DNA of 64,000 bases from positions 411,866-475,865 of the forward strand of contig NZ_RZNB01000003.1 in the NCBI RefSeq assembly GCF_004078635.1, given 5' to 3'. Of this stretch, positions 9,427 to 16,628 are shown piece after piece. Each line of letters begins with the position of its first letter. Position 1 is the first letter of the stretch. The notes under the pieces were generated by a model. It was given only the letters and a program-made list of their open reading frames with translations. It made no database searches and had not been told where the DNA came from. The position numbers and the translations under genes were made by a program. The stretch is from Labedella phragmitis. Its GTDB lineage: Bacteria; Actinomycetota; Actinomycetes; Actinomycetales; Microbacteriaceae.

Positions 9427-9484
9427 CGGGTTGTCACGAATCCGCGGTGTTCGAGTGGAAACACCGCGGATATGTGACAACCCG
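9427..9484. repeat. Large imperfect palindrome (25-bp arms)
   Basis: Arms 9427-9451 and 9460-9484 pair over 25 bp with two mismatches around the loop CGAGTGGA; the outer ends read CGGGTTGTCAC and GTGACAACCCG. It lies between the RNase J stop and the radical SAM start on the same strand. It has no T tract, so it is more likely a repetitive extragenic palindrome than a simple terminator, though it could end RNase J transcripts. Confidence 0.85.
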
Positions 9485-9497
9485 AAGGGGGAGGGGC

Positions 9498-11198
9498 CTA
9501 CTCGTCGACGACGATCGTCGTGACGACCGGGTTGCGGCGGTGACGACGCGAGAGCCACCGCCCGATCGTGCGCGTCATGAGGGCCTCGAGCTCATCGGCC
9601 GAGGTCTTCGAGCGAGGTCCGGCGCCCGCGAGAGCCTCGGTGATCGCCTTGTTGGCGTTCTCCTCCCAGCCCTCCTCCTCGACGAAGCCGCGAGCGAAGA
9701 ACTCGAGCGGCTCGAGGAGCGCGTTCGTGGTCGAGTCGACGATGGCGAGGATCGTGATCGTGCCCTCCTCGGCGAGAACGCGGCGATCGTTCATCGCGGT
9801 CTCGGTCGCGAGACCCATCGTCTGCCCGTCGACGAAGACGTACGGAGCGGGGATGCGACCGCTGATGCTCGACCGGCCGTCGACGAGGTCGACGGACACA
9901 CCGTTCTCGATGACGAAGACCTGGTCATCGGCGACGCCCGTCTTGCGCGCGAGAGCGGCGTTCGCCGTGAGGTGGCGCCACTCGCCGTGGTACGGCAGCA
10001 CGGCAGACGGCTTGACGATGTTGTAGCAGTAGGTGAGCTCGCCGGCGCTCGCGTGCCCGGAGACGTGCACCTTCGCGTTGCCCTTGTGCACGACCTGCGC
10101 CCCCCAGCGCGTGAACGCGTTGATGATGCGGTAGATCGCGTTCTCGTTGCCGGGGATGAGGGAGCTCGCGAGGAGGATCGTGTCGCCCTCCCCGATCTCG
10201 ATGATGTGCTCGCGATTGGCCATGCGCGACAGCGCCGCCATGGGCTCGCCCTGCGACCCGGTGCAGATGAGGACGGTGTTCTCGTCCGGCATCTTCTCGA
10301 TCGCCTTCATGTCGACGAGCATGCCCTTGGGGATGCGCAGGAAGCCGAGCTCCGCCGCGATGCCCATGTTGCGCACCATGGAGCGCCCGACGAAGGCGAT
10401 CTTGCGGCCGTGGCGCTCCGCCGCGTCGATGACCTGCTGGATGCGGTGCACGTGGCTCGCGAAGCTCGACACGACGATGCGACGGGGAGCGGTGCGGAAC
10501 ACCTGGTCGATCGCCGGGGCGAGGTCCTCCTCGGAGGTCGTGAAGCCGGGGACGTCGGCGTTCGTCGAGTCGGTGAGGAACAGGTCGACGCCCTCGTCGG
10601 CGAGGCGCGCGAACCCGCCGAGGTCCGTGATGCGGCGGTCGAGCGGGAACTGATCCATCTTGAAGTCACCCGTGCAGAGGACCGTGCCGGCGCTCGTGCG
10701 GAGGGCGACGGCGAGACCGTCGGGGATGGAGTGGTTGACGGCGAAGTACTCGGTGCCGAACGGACCGAACTGGACCTCGTCGCCCTCCTTGACCTGGACG
10801 GTCTTCGGGGTGATCTTGTGCTCCTCGAGCTTCGCCGTGACGAGGGCGAGGGTGAGGCGCGACCCGACGATGGGGATCGTCGGTCGCTCCTTGAGGAGGT
10901 AGGGGACGCCACCGATGTGGTCTTCGTGACCGTGCGTCAGCACGACGGCGACGACGTCCTTGAGGCGCGAACGGATCGCGGCGAAGTCGGGGAGGATGAC
11001 GTCGATGCCGGGCTGGTTCTCTTCGGGGAACAGCACGCCGCAGTCGACGATGAGCAGCTTGCCCTTGTGCTCGAACACGGTCATGTTGCGACCGACCTCG
11101 CCGACGCCGCCGAGGGGCGTCACGCGCAATCCGCCGTCGACGAGACGGCGGGGCGTGGGGAGGTCGAGTTCGTGTCGAGGGGTCTTCTTGAGAGTCAC
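9498..11198 (-). CDS. rnj: Ribonuclease J
   Basis: RNase J has endo- and 5'-exonuclease activity in RNA processing and decay. The 566-residue protein has the metallo-beta-lactamase core (PLGGVGEVGRNMTV, then LTHGHEDHIGGVPYL holding the zinc-binding HxHxDH), the beta-CASP section (ICTGSQGEPMAALSRMA; HVSGHASAGEL) and a C-terminal domain. Length matches the family. The GTG at 11198 was chosen because conserved sequence starts at once (VTLKKTPRHELDLPTP); the ribosome-binding site is weak. In many actinobacteria dapA lies directly upstream; here that position is taken by degraded sequence. Confidence 0.96.
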   Translation of the reverse strand: MTLKKTPRHELDLPTPRRLVDGGLRVTPLGGVGEVGRNMTVFEHKGKLLIVDCGVLFPEENQPGIDVILPDFAAIRSRLKDVVAVVLTHGHEDHIGGVPYLLKERPTIPIVGSRLTLALVTAKLEEHKITPKTVQVKEGDEVQFGPFGTEYFAVNHSIPDGLAVALRTSAGTVLCTGDFKMDQFPLDRRITDLGGFARLADEGVDLFLTDSTNADVPGFTTSEEDLAPAIDQVFRTAPRRIVVSSFASHVHRIQQVIDAAERHGRKIAFVGRSMVRNMGIAAELGFLRIPKGMLVDMKAIEKMPDENTVLICTGSQGEPMAALSRMANREHIIEIGEGDTILLASSLIPGNENAIYRIINAFTRWGAQVVHKGNAKVHVSGHASAGELTYCYNIVKPSAVLPYHGEWRHLTANAALARKTGVADDQVFVIENGVSVDLVDGRSSISGRIPAPYVFVDGQTMGLATETAMNDRRVLAEEGTITILAIVDSTTNALLEPLEFFARGFVEEEGWEENANKAITEALAGAGPRSKTSADELEALMTRTIGRWLSRRHRRNPVVTTIVVDE

Positions 11199-11480
11199 GT
11201 ATGTGTGCTTTCGGAACGGGCGCCGCACAGTGCGACGCAGAGGGGTGGCACCACCTGGGGTGCCGGAGTCGATGGGCCCGATGCGCTCCCGAGGTGCTCG
11301 GGTTGCGATCCGGCGGTGCTGACGCACGCGCCGCGAGGGCGGGGATCCGCGGCTGATCGCCTCGAGAGGAGGCCTGCCGCTGTCGGAGCGAACCTCCCGT
11401 GGAGAGATCCGCAGACCCTCTACCTTCCCACACGAAACCGGACGCCGCTCGGGAGACCGGCGCTCGCGTCGCTCGCCGTG
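11199..11480. other. Upstream region of RNase J, no gene seen
   Basis: It must contain the RNase J promoter. No reading frame here has recognisable family sequence. It borders the amidase and potC/potA fossils. Confidence 0.5.
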
Positions 11481-11642
11481 TCAGACGGCGAGTGTTCCGG
11501 AACGTCGGGGAAGCACCCCCGCGATGGCCCTGGCGATGGACAGGAGCCGCGAATCCTGCCGCAGTCCGACGGTCGACTGGATCCCGATCGGGAGCCCGGA
11601 CCGCGAGAAGCGGACGGCTCCCGCGGTGCGGATCCGGGCGAC
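11481..11642 (-). pseudogene. Fragment of an amidase-family gene (C-terminal end)
   Basis: On the reverse strand 53 codons ending in TGA read VARIRTAGAVRFSRSGLPIG then IQSTVGLRQDSRLLSIARAI. SGLPIGIQ followed by a Leu-rich helix is the typical C-terminal signature of amidase-signature enzymes. The rest of the gene, about 400 codons with the Ser-Ser-Lys triad, is missing, so this is a remnant. Its missing 5' part would have extended over the place where the potC fragment now begins. Confidence 0.6.
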
Positions 11643-11731
11643 GTGGAGATCGTCGTGATCGGCGACATCGTGGGCGTGACGACGCGATCCGTGCGCTCAC
11701 CAGTCGTGCGATCGGACGATCGGACTCAGCG

Positions 11732-11974
11732 GCGCGTGCCTTCGTCATCTGCTTCAACAACTTCACGATCCAGGTATTCGTCGCGCCCATCGGCGTGCAG
11801 ACACTCCCCGTCACCATCTACGCACAGACCCGCGTCGGGATCTCGCCCGACATGAACGCCGTGGCGAGCATCATCATCGTCGCGATGATCGCACTCGTCG
11901 CGCTGCTACACATCATCACCGGGAGCGGGATCAACGTGGTGGCCGGCGCACAGAAGGAATCCAACGATGGCTGA
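11732..11974 (+). pseudogene. Fragment of a spermidine/putrescine ABC permease (PotC-like C terminus)
   Basis: The frame ending at 11974 reads ARAFVICFNNFTIQVFVAP then QTLPVTIYAQTRVGISPDM and a last membrane helix. This matches the final 80 or so residues of PotC-type permeases, where a Phe-rich loop precedes TLPV.IY...R.GISP. The first 70% of the gene and its start are absent. It overlaps the first codons of the potA fossil (ATGGCTGA), as intact polyamine operons often do. Confidence 0.75.
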
Positions 11975-12113
11975 TCTCAGCCTCTCGAACATCCACACGT
12001 CCTTCGGTCGGACGGAGGTCATCACCGGGCTGGACCTGGAGGTGAACGCCGGGGTGGTCTTCCAGAAGAAGACCCTGTTCCCGCGCCTGTCAGCGGCCGA
12101 CAACATCGCCTAG
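11967..12113 (+). pseudogene. Internally deleted polyamine ABC ATPase (PotA-like)
   Basis: The 48-codon frame starts like a normal ATPase (MADLSLSNIHTSFGRTEVIT, GLDLEVNAG), then jumps directly to VVFQKKTLFPRLSAADNIA and a stop. In an intact PotA the Walker A loop (GPSGCGKST) and about 45 more residues lie between NAG and the Q-loop VVFQ. The Walker A motif is gone, and the gene ends soon after the Q-loop, so signature, Walker B and regulatory domains are lost as well. It cannot be a functional ATPase. Confidence 0.75.
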
Positions 12114-12146
12114 GGTCTCGTGACCCGAATGAGGCGATATGAGGCC

Positions 12147-13163
12147 CTAGGCTGAATCTCGCACCACTAAATCGGTCGGCAGCGTGATCTTTGCAGGAAT
12201 TCCCCCCGCGATGACTTCGAGCAGCAGTCGCACCATCTCCTGACTGATGCGGTCGAACGGCTGCCGCATCGTCGTGAGCGTCGGCGTTGTTTCCGCCGCC
12301 ACGGCTGCGTCGTCGAAGCCTCCGACAGCGATCTGTCCCGGGACGGCGATGCCGCGCTCGGCGAGTTCAGCGAGGGCTCCAGCCGCCATCAGATCGTTGG
12401 CGGCGAAGACGGCGTCGATCCCCGGCTCGCGTTCGAGCAGGGCCGCCATCGCGGCGCGACCGCTGCGACGGCTGTAGTCGCCGTGCTCCACGAGGTCCGG
12501 GTCGAATGCCTCGCCGAGTTCCTCGCGGAAGCCCGTGAGCCGCTGGATCCCGCCGGAGGTGTCGCGCGGACCAGCGATCGTTGCGATGCGAGCGCGTCCG
12601 AGCGATCGCAGGTGCGCGGTCATCTCGCGCGCCCCCGTCGCGTCGTCGGCGGCGACCCACCCGAGCTTCCGCTCGAAGCCGAGCGGGATGCCGCATGCGA
12701 TGATCGGCACTCCGGCGCGGTGAATCTCCTCGATGAGTCCCGGCTCCCCCGCGTGGCTCGACACGAGCAGGACGCCGTCGACGTGTCCTTGCGTGATGAA
12801 GTCGCGCGCGCGGCGCCGTTCGACGTCCGACCCCGCGAGGATGAAAACGAGCGACACGTCCCGCTCCGCGAGGGCCGCGGAGGTCCCGCGCATGAGGCGG
12901 GCGAAGTTTGGGTCCTCGAAGAGGCGCTCGAATGACTCGGTCAGGAGGAACGCGACTGAGTTCGTGCGCTGCGTCGCGAGGCTGCGGGCGTGGGGGTTGA
13001 TGCGGTACCCGGTCTTCCGGATCGCCGCGGCCACCGCAGCCTCCGCCTCGGGGCTCACCCAGTGGCCGCCGTTGAGGTAGCGCGACACGGTGCCCCGGGA
13101 GACACCGGCCTCGGCGGCGACGTCGCTGACCGTGGGCCGCCGCGGCCGGTCCCCTGAGCTCAT
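12147..13163 (-). CDS. LacI-family repressor of the galactan/galactoside locus
   Basis: The 338-residue protein has an N-terminal LacI helix-turn-helix (TVSDVAAEAGVSRGTVSRYL, residues about 10-29) with the hinge helix (NPHARSLAT), then a periplasmic-binding-like effector domain (VDGVLLVSSH; VFAANDLMAAGAL; VGGFDDAAV). By position it controls the ABC transporter, GH42 and GH53 genes next to it; the effector is probably galactose, galactobiose or a derivative. TAGGCT lies at -12 to -7 of the ATG, so the mRNA is probably leaderless. It is transcribed in the same direction as the permease genes, after a gap of 74 nt. Confidence 0.92.
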   Translation of the reverse strand: MSSGDRPRRPTVSDVAAEAGVSRGTVSRYLNGGHWVSPEAEAAVAAAIRKTGYRINPHARSLATQRTNSVAFLLTESFERLFEDPNFARLMRGTSAALAERDVSLVFILAGSDVERRRARDFITQGHVDGVLLVSSHAGEPGLIEEIHRAGVPIIACGIPLGFERKLGWVAADDATGAREMTAHLRSLGRARIATIAGPRDTSGGIQRLTGFREELGEAFDPDLVEHGDYSRRSGRAAMAALLEREPGIDAVFAANDLMAAGALAELAERGIAVPGQIAVGGFDDAAVAAETTPTLTTMRQPFDRISQEMVRLLLEVIAGGIPAKITLPTDLVVRDSA

Positions 13164-13237
13164 GGTCAGAGCCTATTGGAGGGGAGGCGCCTGGATCGGT
13201 GACGGCGCGGCCACGCGAGCACTGACCCCGACGTCCG

Positions 13238-14140
13238 TCACGCCTTCACGGCCCCCGCCGCGAGGTCCACCCGCCAGAACCGTTGCAGCAGGAGGAACAG
13301 GAGAACGAGTGGCAGCACCGAGACGAGCGCCCCCGCGATCACGAGCGTGTACATGGATGGGGCCGAGGCACCCTGGTTGAGCAATCCGCTCAGCCCCACG
13401 GTCACCGGGAAAAGTGTGTCGTTGCCGAGCATGATGTACGGCAGCATGAAGTTGTTCCACACGGCGACGAATTGGAACAGCAGGATCGTGACGAGTCCCG
13501 GCAGCATCATCGGGAGGGCGATGCGGTTGAAGATCGTGAACTCCTTCGCCCCCTCAGTGCGCGCCGCCTCGACCACGTCGGTCGGGACGGCTGCGGCCGC
13601 GTAGATGCGGGCGAGGTAGATGGCATATGGCGAGATGATCTGCGGGAGCAGGACGGCCAAGTAGCTGTTGGTGAGCCCGAGCTGCGCGAGCAGGAGGTAC
13701 TGCGGAATCGCGAGAATGACGCCCGGGACGAGTACGCCCGTGAGCAGGATCGAGAACACCGCGGCCTTTCCGGGGAAGGTGAACTTCGCGAGCACGTATC
13801 CCGCCAGAGCGGAGACCCACGTCGACGCGATCGCCCCGACGCCCGCATAGATCGCCGAGTTGAGCATCCATCGCCAGAAGATGCCGTCACGGTACGCGCT
13901 CAACTGCGCGAGGTTGTCAAACAGGTGCGTACTCGGCAGCAGCGTGAATGAGGAGAACAGCTCCCCGGCGCTCTTCGTCGATGCGGCGACGACCCAGACG
14001 ACCGGGATGAGGCAGTAGAGCGCGCCGATGATGAGGATGCCCGTGGCGATGGGCGAGGGCCGAAGCGTCGTCGCGGACGAGCCGGCAGATGAACGCCGCG
14101 GCGCGGTCACGCGGGTGCGCGTGGATGCGGTAGTGGTCAT
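13238..14140 (-). CDS. Carbohydrate ABC permease, MalG type
   Basis: The 300-residue protein has a short cytoplasmic N terminus, six membrane spans and the EAA loop (DVVEAARTEGAKEFTIFNRI, residues about 194-213) that contacts the ATPase. It is the second permease of the galacto-oligosaccharide importer. The start lies 2 nt after the stop of the first permease gene. No ATPase gene occurs in the cluster; as in many actinobacteria, a shared MsiK-type ATPase elsewhere probably energises the system. Confidence 0.93.
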   Translation of the reverse strand: MTTTASTRTRVTAPRRSSAGSSATTLRPSPIATGILIIGALYCLIPVVWVVAASTKSAGELFSSFTLLPSTHLFDNLAQLSAYRDGIFWRWMLNSAIYAGVGAIASTWVSALAGYVLAKFTFPGKAAVFSILLTGVLVPGVILAIPQYLLLAQLGLTNSYLAVLLPQIISPYAIYLARIYAAAAVPTDVVEAARTEGAKEFTIFNRIALPMMLPGLVTILLFQFVAVWNNFMLPYIMLGNDTLFPVTVGLSGLLNQGASAPSMYTLVIAGALVSVLPLVLLFLLLQRFWRVDLAAGAVKA

Positions 14141-14142
14141 GA

Positions 14143-15162
14143 TCAGTCCTCCTGACCGAACGCGCGCTTCTGGACGATGCGCAGGAACACGAAGGACATC
14201 GTGAGTGTCACGATGGCGATGATGACGCTCGTCGCGGCGGCTGCGCCGAGGTCGTCGCGGGTGAACGCGTCGCGGTACACCTTCATGAGCGGACTCCATG
14301 TCGTGGAGAGGGCGTTCGTGAGCGGGCGGAGCGTCGTCGGCTCCGCGAACACCTGGAGCGTCGCGATGAGGGAGAAGAGACCCGTCATGACGAGCGCTGG
14401 GAACACGATCGGCACCTTGATCCGGAGCGCGATCTGGATCTCGGAGCAGCCGTCGAGCCGCGCGGCCTCGTAGATGTCGCTCGGCACGGCCTTCAGCGAG
14501 GTGTAGATGACGACCATGTTGAAGCCGACGCCGCCCCAGAGACCGATGTTGGCGAGACCGAACACGATGAGGTCCGACGAGAGGATCGTCGGCGCGTCCA
14601 GTCCGAGGGCGTCCGTCACGAAGTAGAAGGGGCTCACCGCAGGGAGGTAGAGGAATCCCCAGAGGAGCGAGGCGATGACGCCCGGGACCGCGTACGGAAG
14701 GAAGATGACGAGGCGCGAGAACCGCGTGGCCCGCGACCGCTTGGAGTCGAGCAGCAGCGCGAACAGGAGGGCGAGGCCGAGCATCGTGGGTACGAGGATG
14801 AGCCCGTAGAGGAGGACGCGCCCGACGCTCGCGAGGAACTCGGCGTCGAGGGCGGCGACGTAGTTCGAGAAGCCCGCGAAGACGGTCTTCCGGGCGCCGG
14901 ACCCGAGGCCGAGGCCCTGCACCTGGACGCGCTGGAAACTGAGGACGACCGTGTAGACGATCGGCGCCGCCATGAAGGCGAGGAAGAGCAGGATCGCGGG
15001 GGCGAGCATCGCGTACGGGGTGAGGACGCGCGTGCGGAACCGGTGCCCGGCGGGACGCCGCCGAGCCGAGCCGAGTTCTGCCCGCTCGAGCGAGGCGTCC
15101 GGCGTCCGGGGGACGCCCGTCCGGGAACTCGCGCTCCCGGACGGGCGGGCGGTGGCGGTCAT
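14143..15162 (-). CDS. Carbohydrate ABC permease, MalF type
   Basis: The 339-residue protein has a 45-residue polar N terminus and six predicted spans (first at about 49-71, YAMLAPAILLFLAFMAAPIV), and the EAA loop (DIYEAARLDGCSEIQIALRI). It forms the membrane channel with the MalG-type partner. Its ATG overlaps the binding-protein stop as ATGA, showing translational coupling. Confidence 0.93.
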   Translation of the reverse strand: MTATARPSGSASSRTGVPRTPDASLERAELGSARRRPAGHRFRTRVLTPYAMLAPAILLFLAFMAAPIVYTVVLSFQRVQVQGLGLGSGARKTVFAGFSNYVAALDAEFLASVGRVLLYGLILVPTMLGLALLFALLLDSKRSRATRFSRLVIFLPYAVPGVIASLLWGFLYLPAVSPFYFVTDALGLDAPTILSSDLIVFGLANIGLWGGVGFNMVVIYTSLKAVPSDIYEAARLDGCSEIQIALRIKVPIVFPALVMTGLFSLIATLQVFAEPTTLRPLTNALSTTWSPLMKVYRDAFTRDDLGAAAATSVIIAIVTLTMSFVFLRIVQKRAFGQED

Positions 15163-16454
15163 TCGACCGTGAACCCGGTGTTCTCGAGGTCGTCGACGGT
15201 GATCTGCTGCATCGCCGCGACGGCGTCGAGGAAGGCGCTCGTCGTCTTCGCCTCGGCGGCCTTGGAGAATTCGTCGTTGTAGGCGCTGAAGGTGACGTTG
15301 ACGTTCGGGCCGTAGGTGAACGGCGCGATCGAGTCGGCGGCCTCGGCAGCCACGTCGTAGAAGTCCTCCTGGCTCGAGAAGAACTCCGGCGAGGTCGTGA
15401 GGGCCTCGGCGGCGGCATCGGTCGCCGCCGGGTAGATGCCCATGACGTCGGCCATGGCGGCGACGGCCTCGGGATCGGTGTTGAGCCAGGTGGCGAACTC
15501 CGCGGCGGCGGCCTGGTGCTCGGTCTGCGTCGTCACGGCCGTCGACGATCCGCCCCATGCACCCGTCGCGGGGGCGTCGGCGTCCCACTGGGGCATCGGC
15601 GCCGCGCGCCAGAGGCCGGCGGTGTCGGCGGCGTTGCCCGACAGGACGCCCGGCGCCCAGACGGCGCTCAGCCAGCCCACCTGAGATCCGTCGTTGAGTC
15701 CCGCGTTCCACTCGGGCGTGTACATCGGCTTGTTGTCGATCACGCCCTGCTCCACGAGACCGCCCCAGTACTCGGCGACCTGCTGAGTGGGCGACTCGTC
15801 GATGTCGACACCCCAGGCGTCACCGTCGATCGACCACCACGAGGCGCCGGCCTGCTGGGCGAGGCCCGCGAACCACCCGGCGTCGTTCGCCGAGAAGGTG
15901 CCGAGGTAGCGCGACGGGTCCGACGCGTGAACGGCTGCGGCTACCTCCGCGTACTCGTCCCACGTGGTCGGGACCTCGAGACCGAGCTCTTCGAAGACGT
16001 CCTCGCGGTAGTAGAACATCATCGGACCGGAGTCCTGCGGCACGGCGTAGACGGCGTCGCTCCCGAGCGTGACGCTCGACCACAGACCATCGGCGAACTC
16101 GTCGGCGACATCGGAATCGAGGTCGCCCGAGATGTCGGCGAGAGCGTCGGACGACACGAGCGTTGGGATCTTCTGGTACTCGGCCTGGATGAGGTCCGGG
16201 GCTCCGCTCCCGGCCTTGAGCGCTGTCAGGAGCTTCGTGATGACGGGGTCGCCGCCGTCCTGCTTCTGGACCGTGACCTGGATGTCGGGGTTCTGTTCGT
16301 TCCAGATTTCGACGACCTTGTCGACGTTGGGCGCCCATGCCCAGAAGTCGAGTTCGACGGGTCCGTCGCTCCCGCCGCCGCCGGCCGAGCAGCCTGTGAG
16401 GGCCAGGGCTGCGACCGCGACGGTCGCCGCGATTCCGCGCTTGATGCTGTGCAT
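15159..16454 (-). CDS. Galactoside-binding lipoprotein of the ABC importer
   Basis: The 431-residue protein has a lipobox (LALTGC, Cys about residue 22) and an extracellular solute-binding family 1 fold (VELDFWAWAPNVDKVVEIWN; later WGGSSTAV). It captures the oligosaccharides released by the galactanase outside the membrane. It is first in the three-gene transport operon, after a promoter with TTGACA (16550-16555) whose downstream part overlaps a half-palindrome, a likely LacI site. Substrate specificity is inferred from the flanking GH42 and GH53 genes. Confidence 0.92.
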   Translation of the reverse strand: MHSIKRGIAATVAVAALALTGCSAGGGGSDGPVELDFWAWAPNVDKVVEIWNEQNPDIQVTVQKQDGGDPVITKLLTALKAGSGAPDLIQAEYQKIPTLVSSDALADISGDLDSDVADEFADGLWSSVTLGSDAVYAVPQDSGPMMFYYREDVFEELGLEVPTTWDEYAEVAAAVHASDPSRYLGTFSANDAGWFAGLAQQAGASWWSIDGDAWGVDIDESPTQQVAEYWGGLVEQGVIDNKPMYTPEWNAGLNDGSQVGWLSAVWAPGVLSGNAADTAGLWRAAPMPQWDADAPATGAWGGSSTAVTTQTEHQAAAAEFATWLNTDPEAVAAMADVMGIYPAATDAAAEALTTSPEFFSSQEDFYDVAAEAADSIAPFTYGPNVNVTFSAYNDEFSKAAEAKTTSAFLDAVAAMQQITVDDLENTGFTVE

Positions 16455-16515
16455 TCGTCCTCCTTGTCGAAAGCAGTGCGTGACGCCAATGTCCCGTCGT
16501 GACGCGCTGGTGCTG

Positions 16516-16555
16516 TGAGCGGTTCAAGTAATCCACATCGTTCTTTGGCTGTCAA
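16516..16555 (-). promoter_or_regulatory. Promoter and candidate operator of the galactoside transport operon
   Basis: Read on the reverse strand: TTGACA (16550-16555), a 17-nt spacer, ATTACT as -10, directly followed by TTGAACCGCTCA. This last element resembles half of the LacI-family operator TTGAACCGGTTCAA and covers the expected start site, as a repressor site should. Confidence 0.55.
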
Positions 16556-16572
16556 CAAGTGGCTTTCAGCCC

Positions 16573-16601
16573 TTGGCCTGCGCACCGGGCTGTGTTAGAA
16601 C
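16573..16601 (+). promoter_or_regulatory. Candidate promoter of the GH42 beta-galactosidase gene
   Basis: TTGGCC (16573-16578) and TAGAAC (16596-16601) are separated by 17 nt. The start site would fall near 16608, 20 nt before the ATG, which has an AGGAGA site. It is divergent from the transport-operon promoter. Confidence 0.45.
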
Positions 16602-16628
16602 TGGGACCGAGCACAGCCTAGGAGAACG

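Noticed and set aside
8922..11855. A 977-codon plus-strand frame
   Set aside because: It runs antisense to RNase J and the radical SAM gene and has no family features.
12109..12151. Inverted repeat CCTAGGGTCTC / GAGGCCCTAGG between the potA fossil and the LacI gene
   Set aside because: Arms match at 10 of 11 but are 21 nt apart and overlap both stop codons; it could be a weak terminator or chance, so it was not listed.
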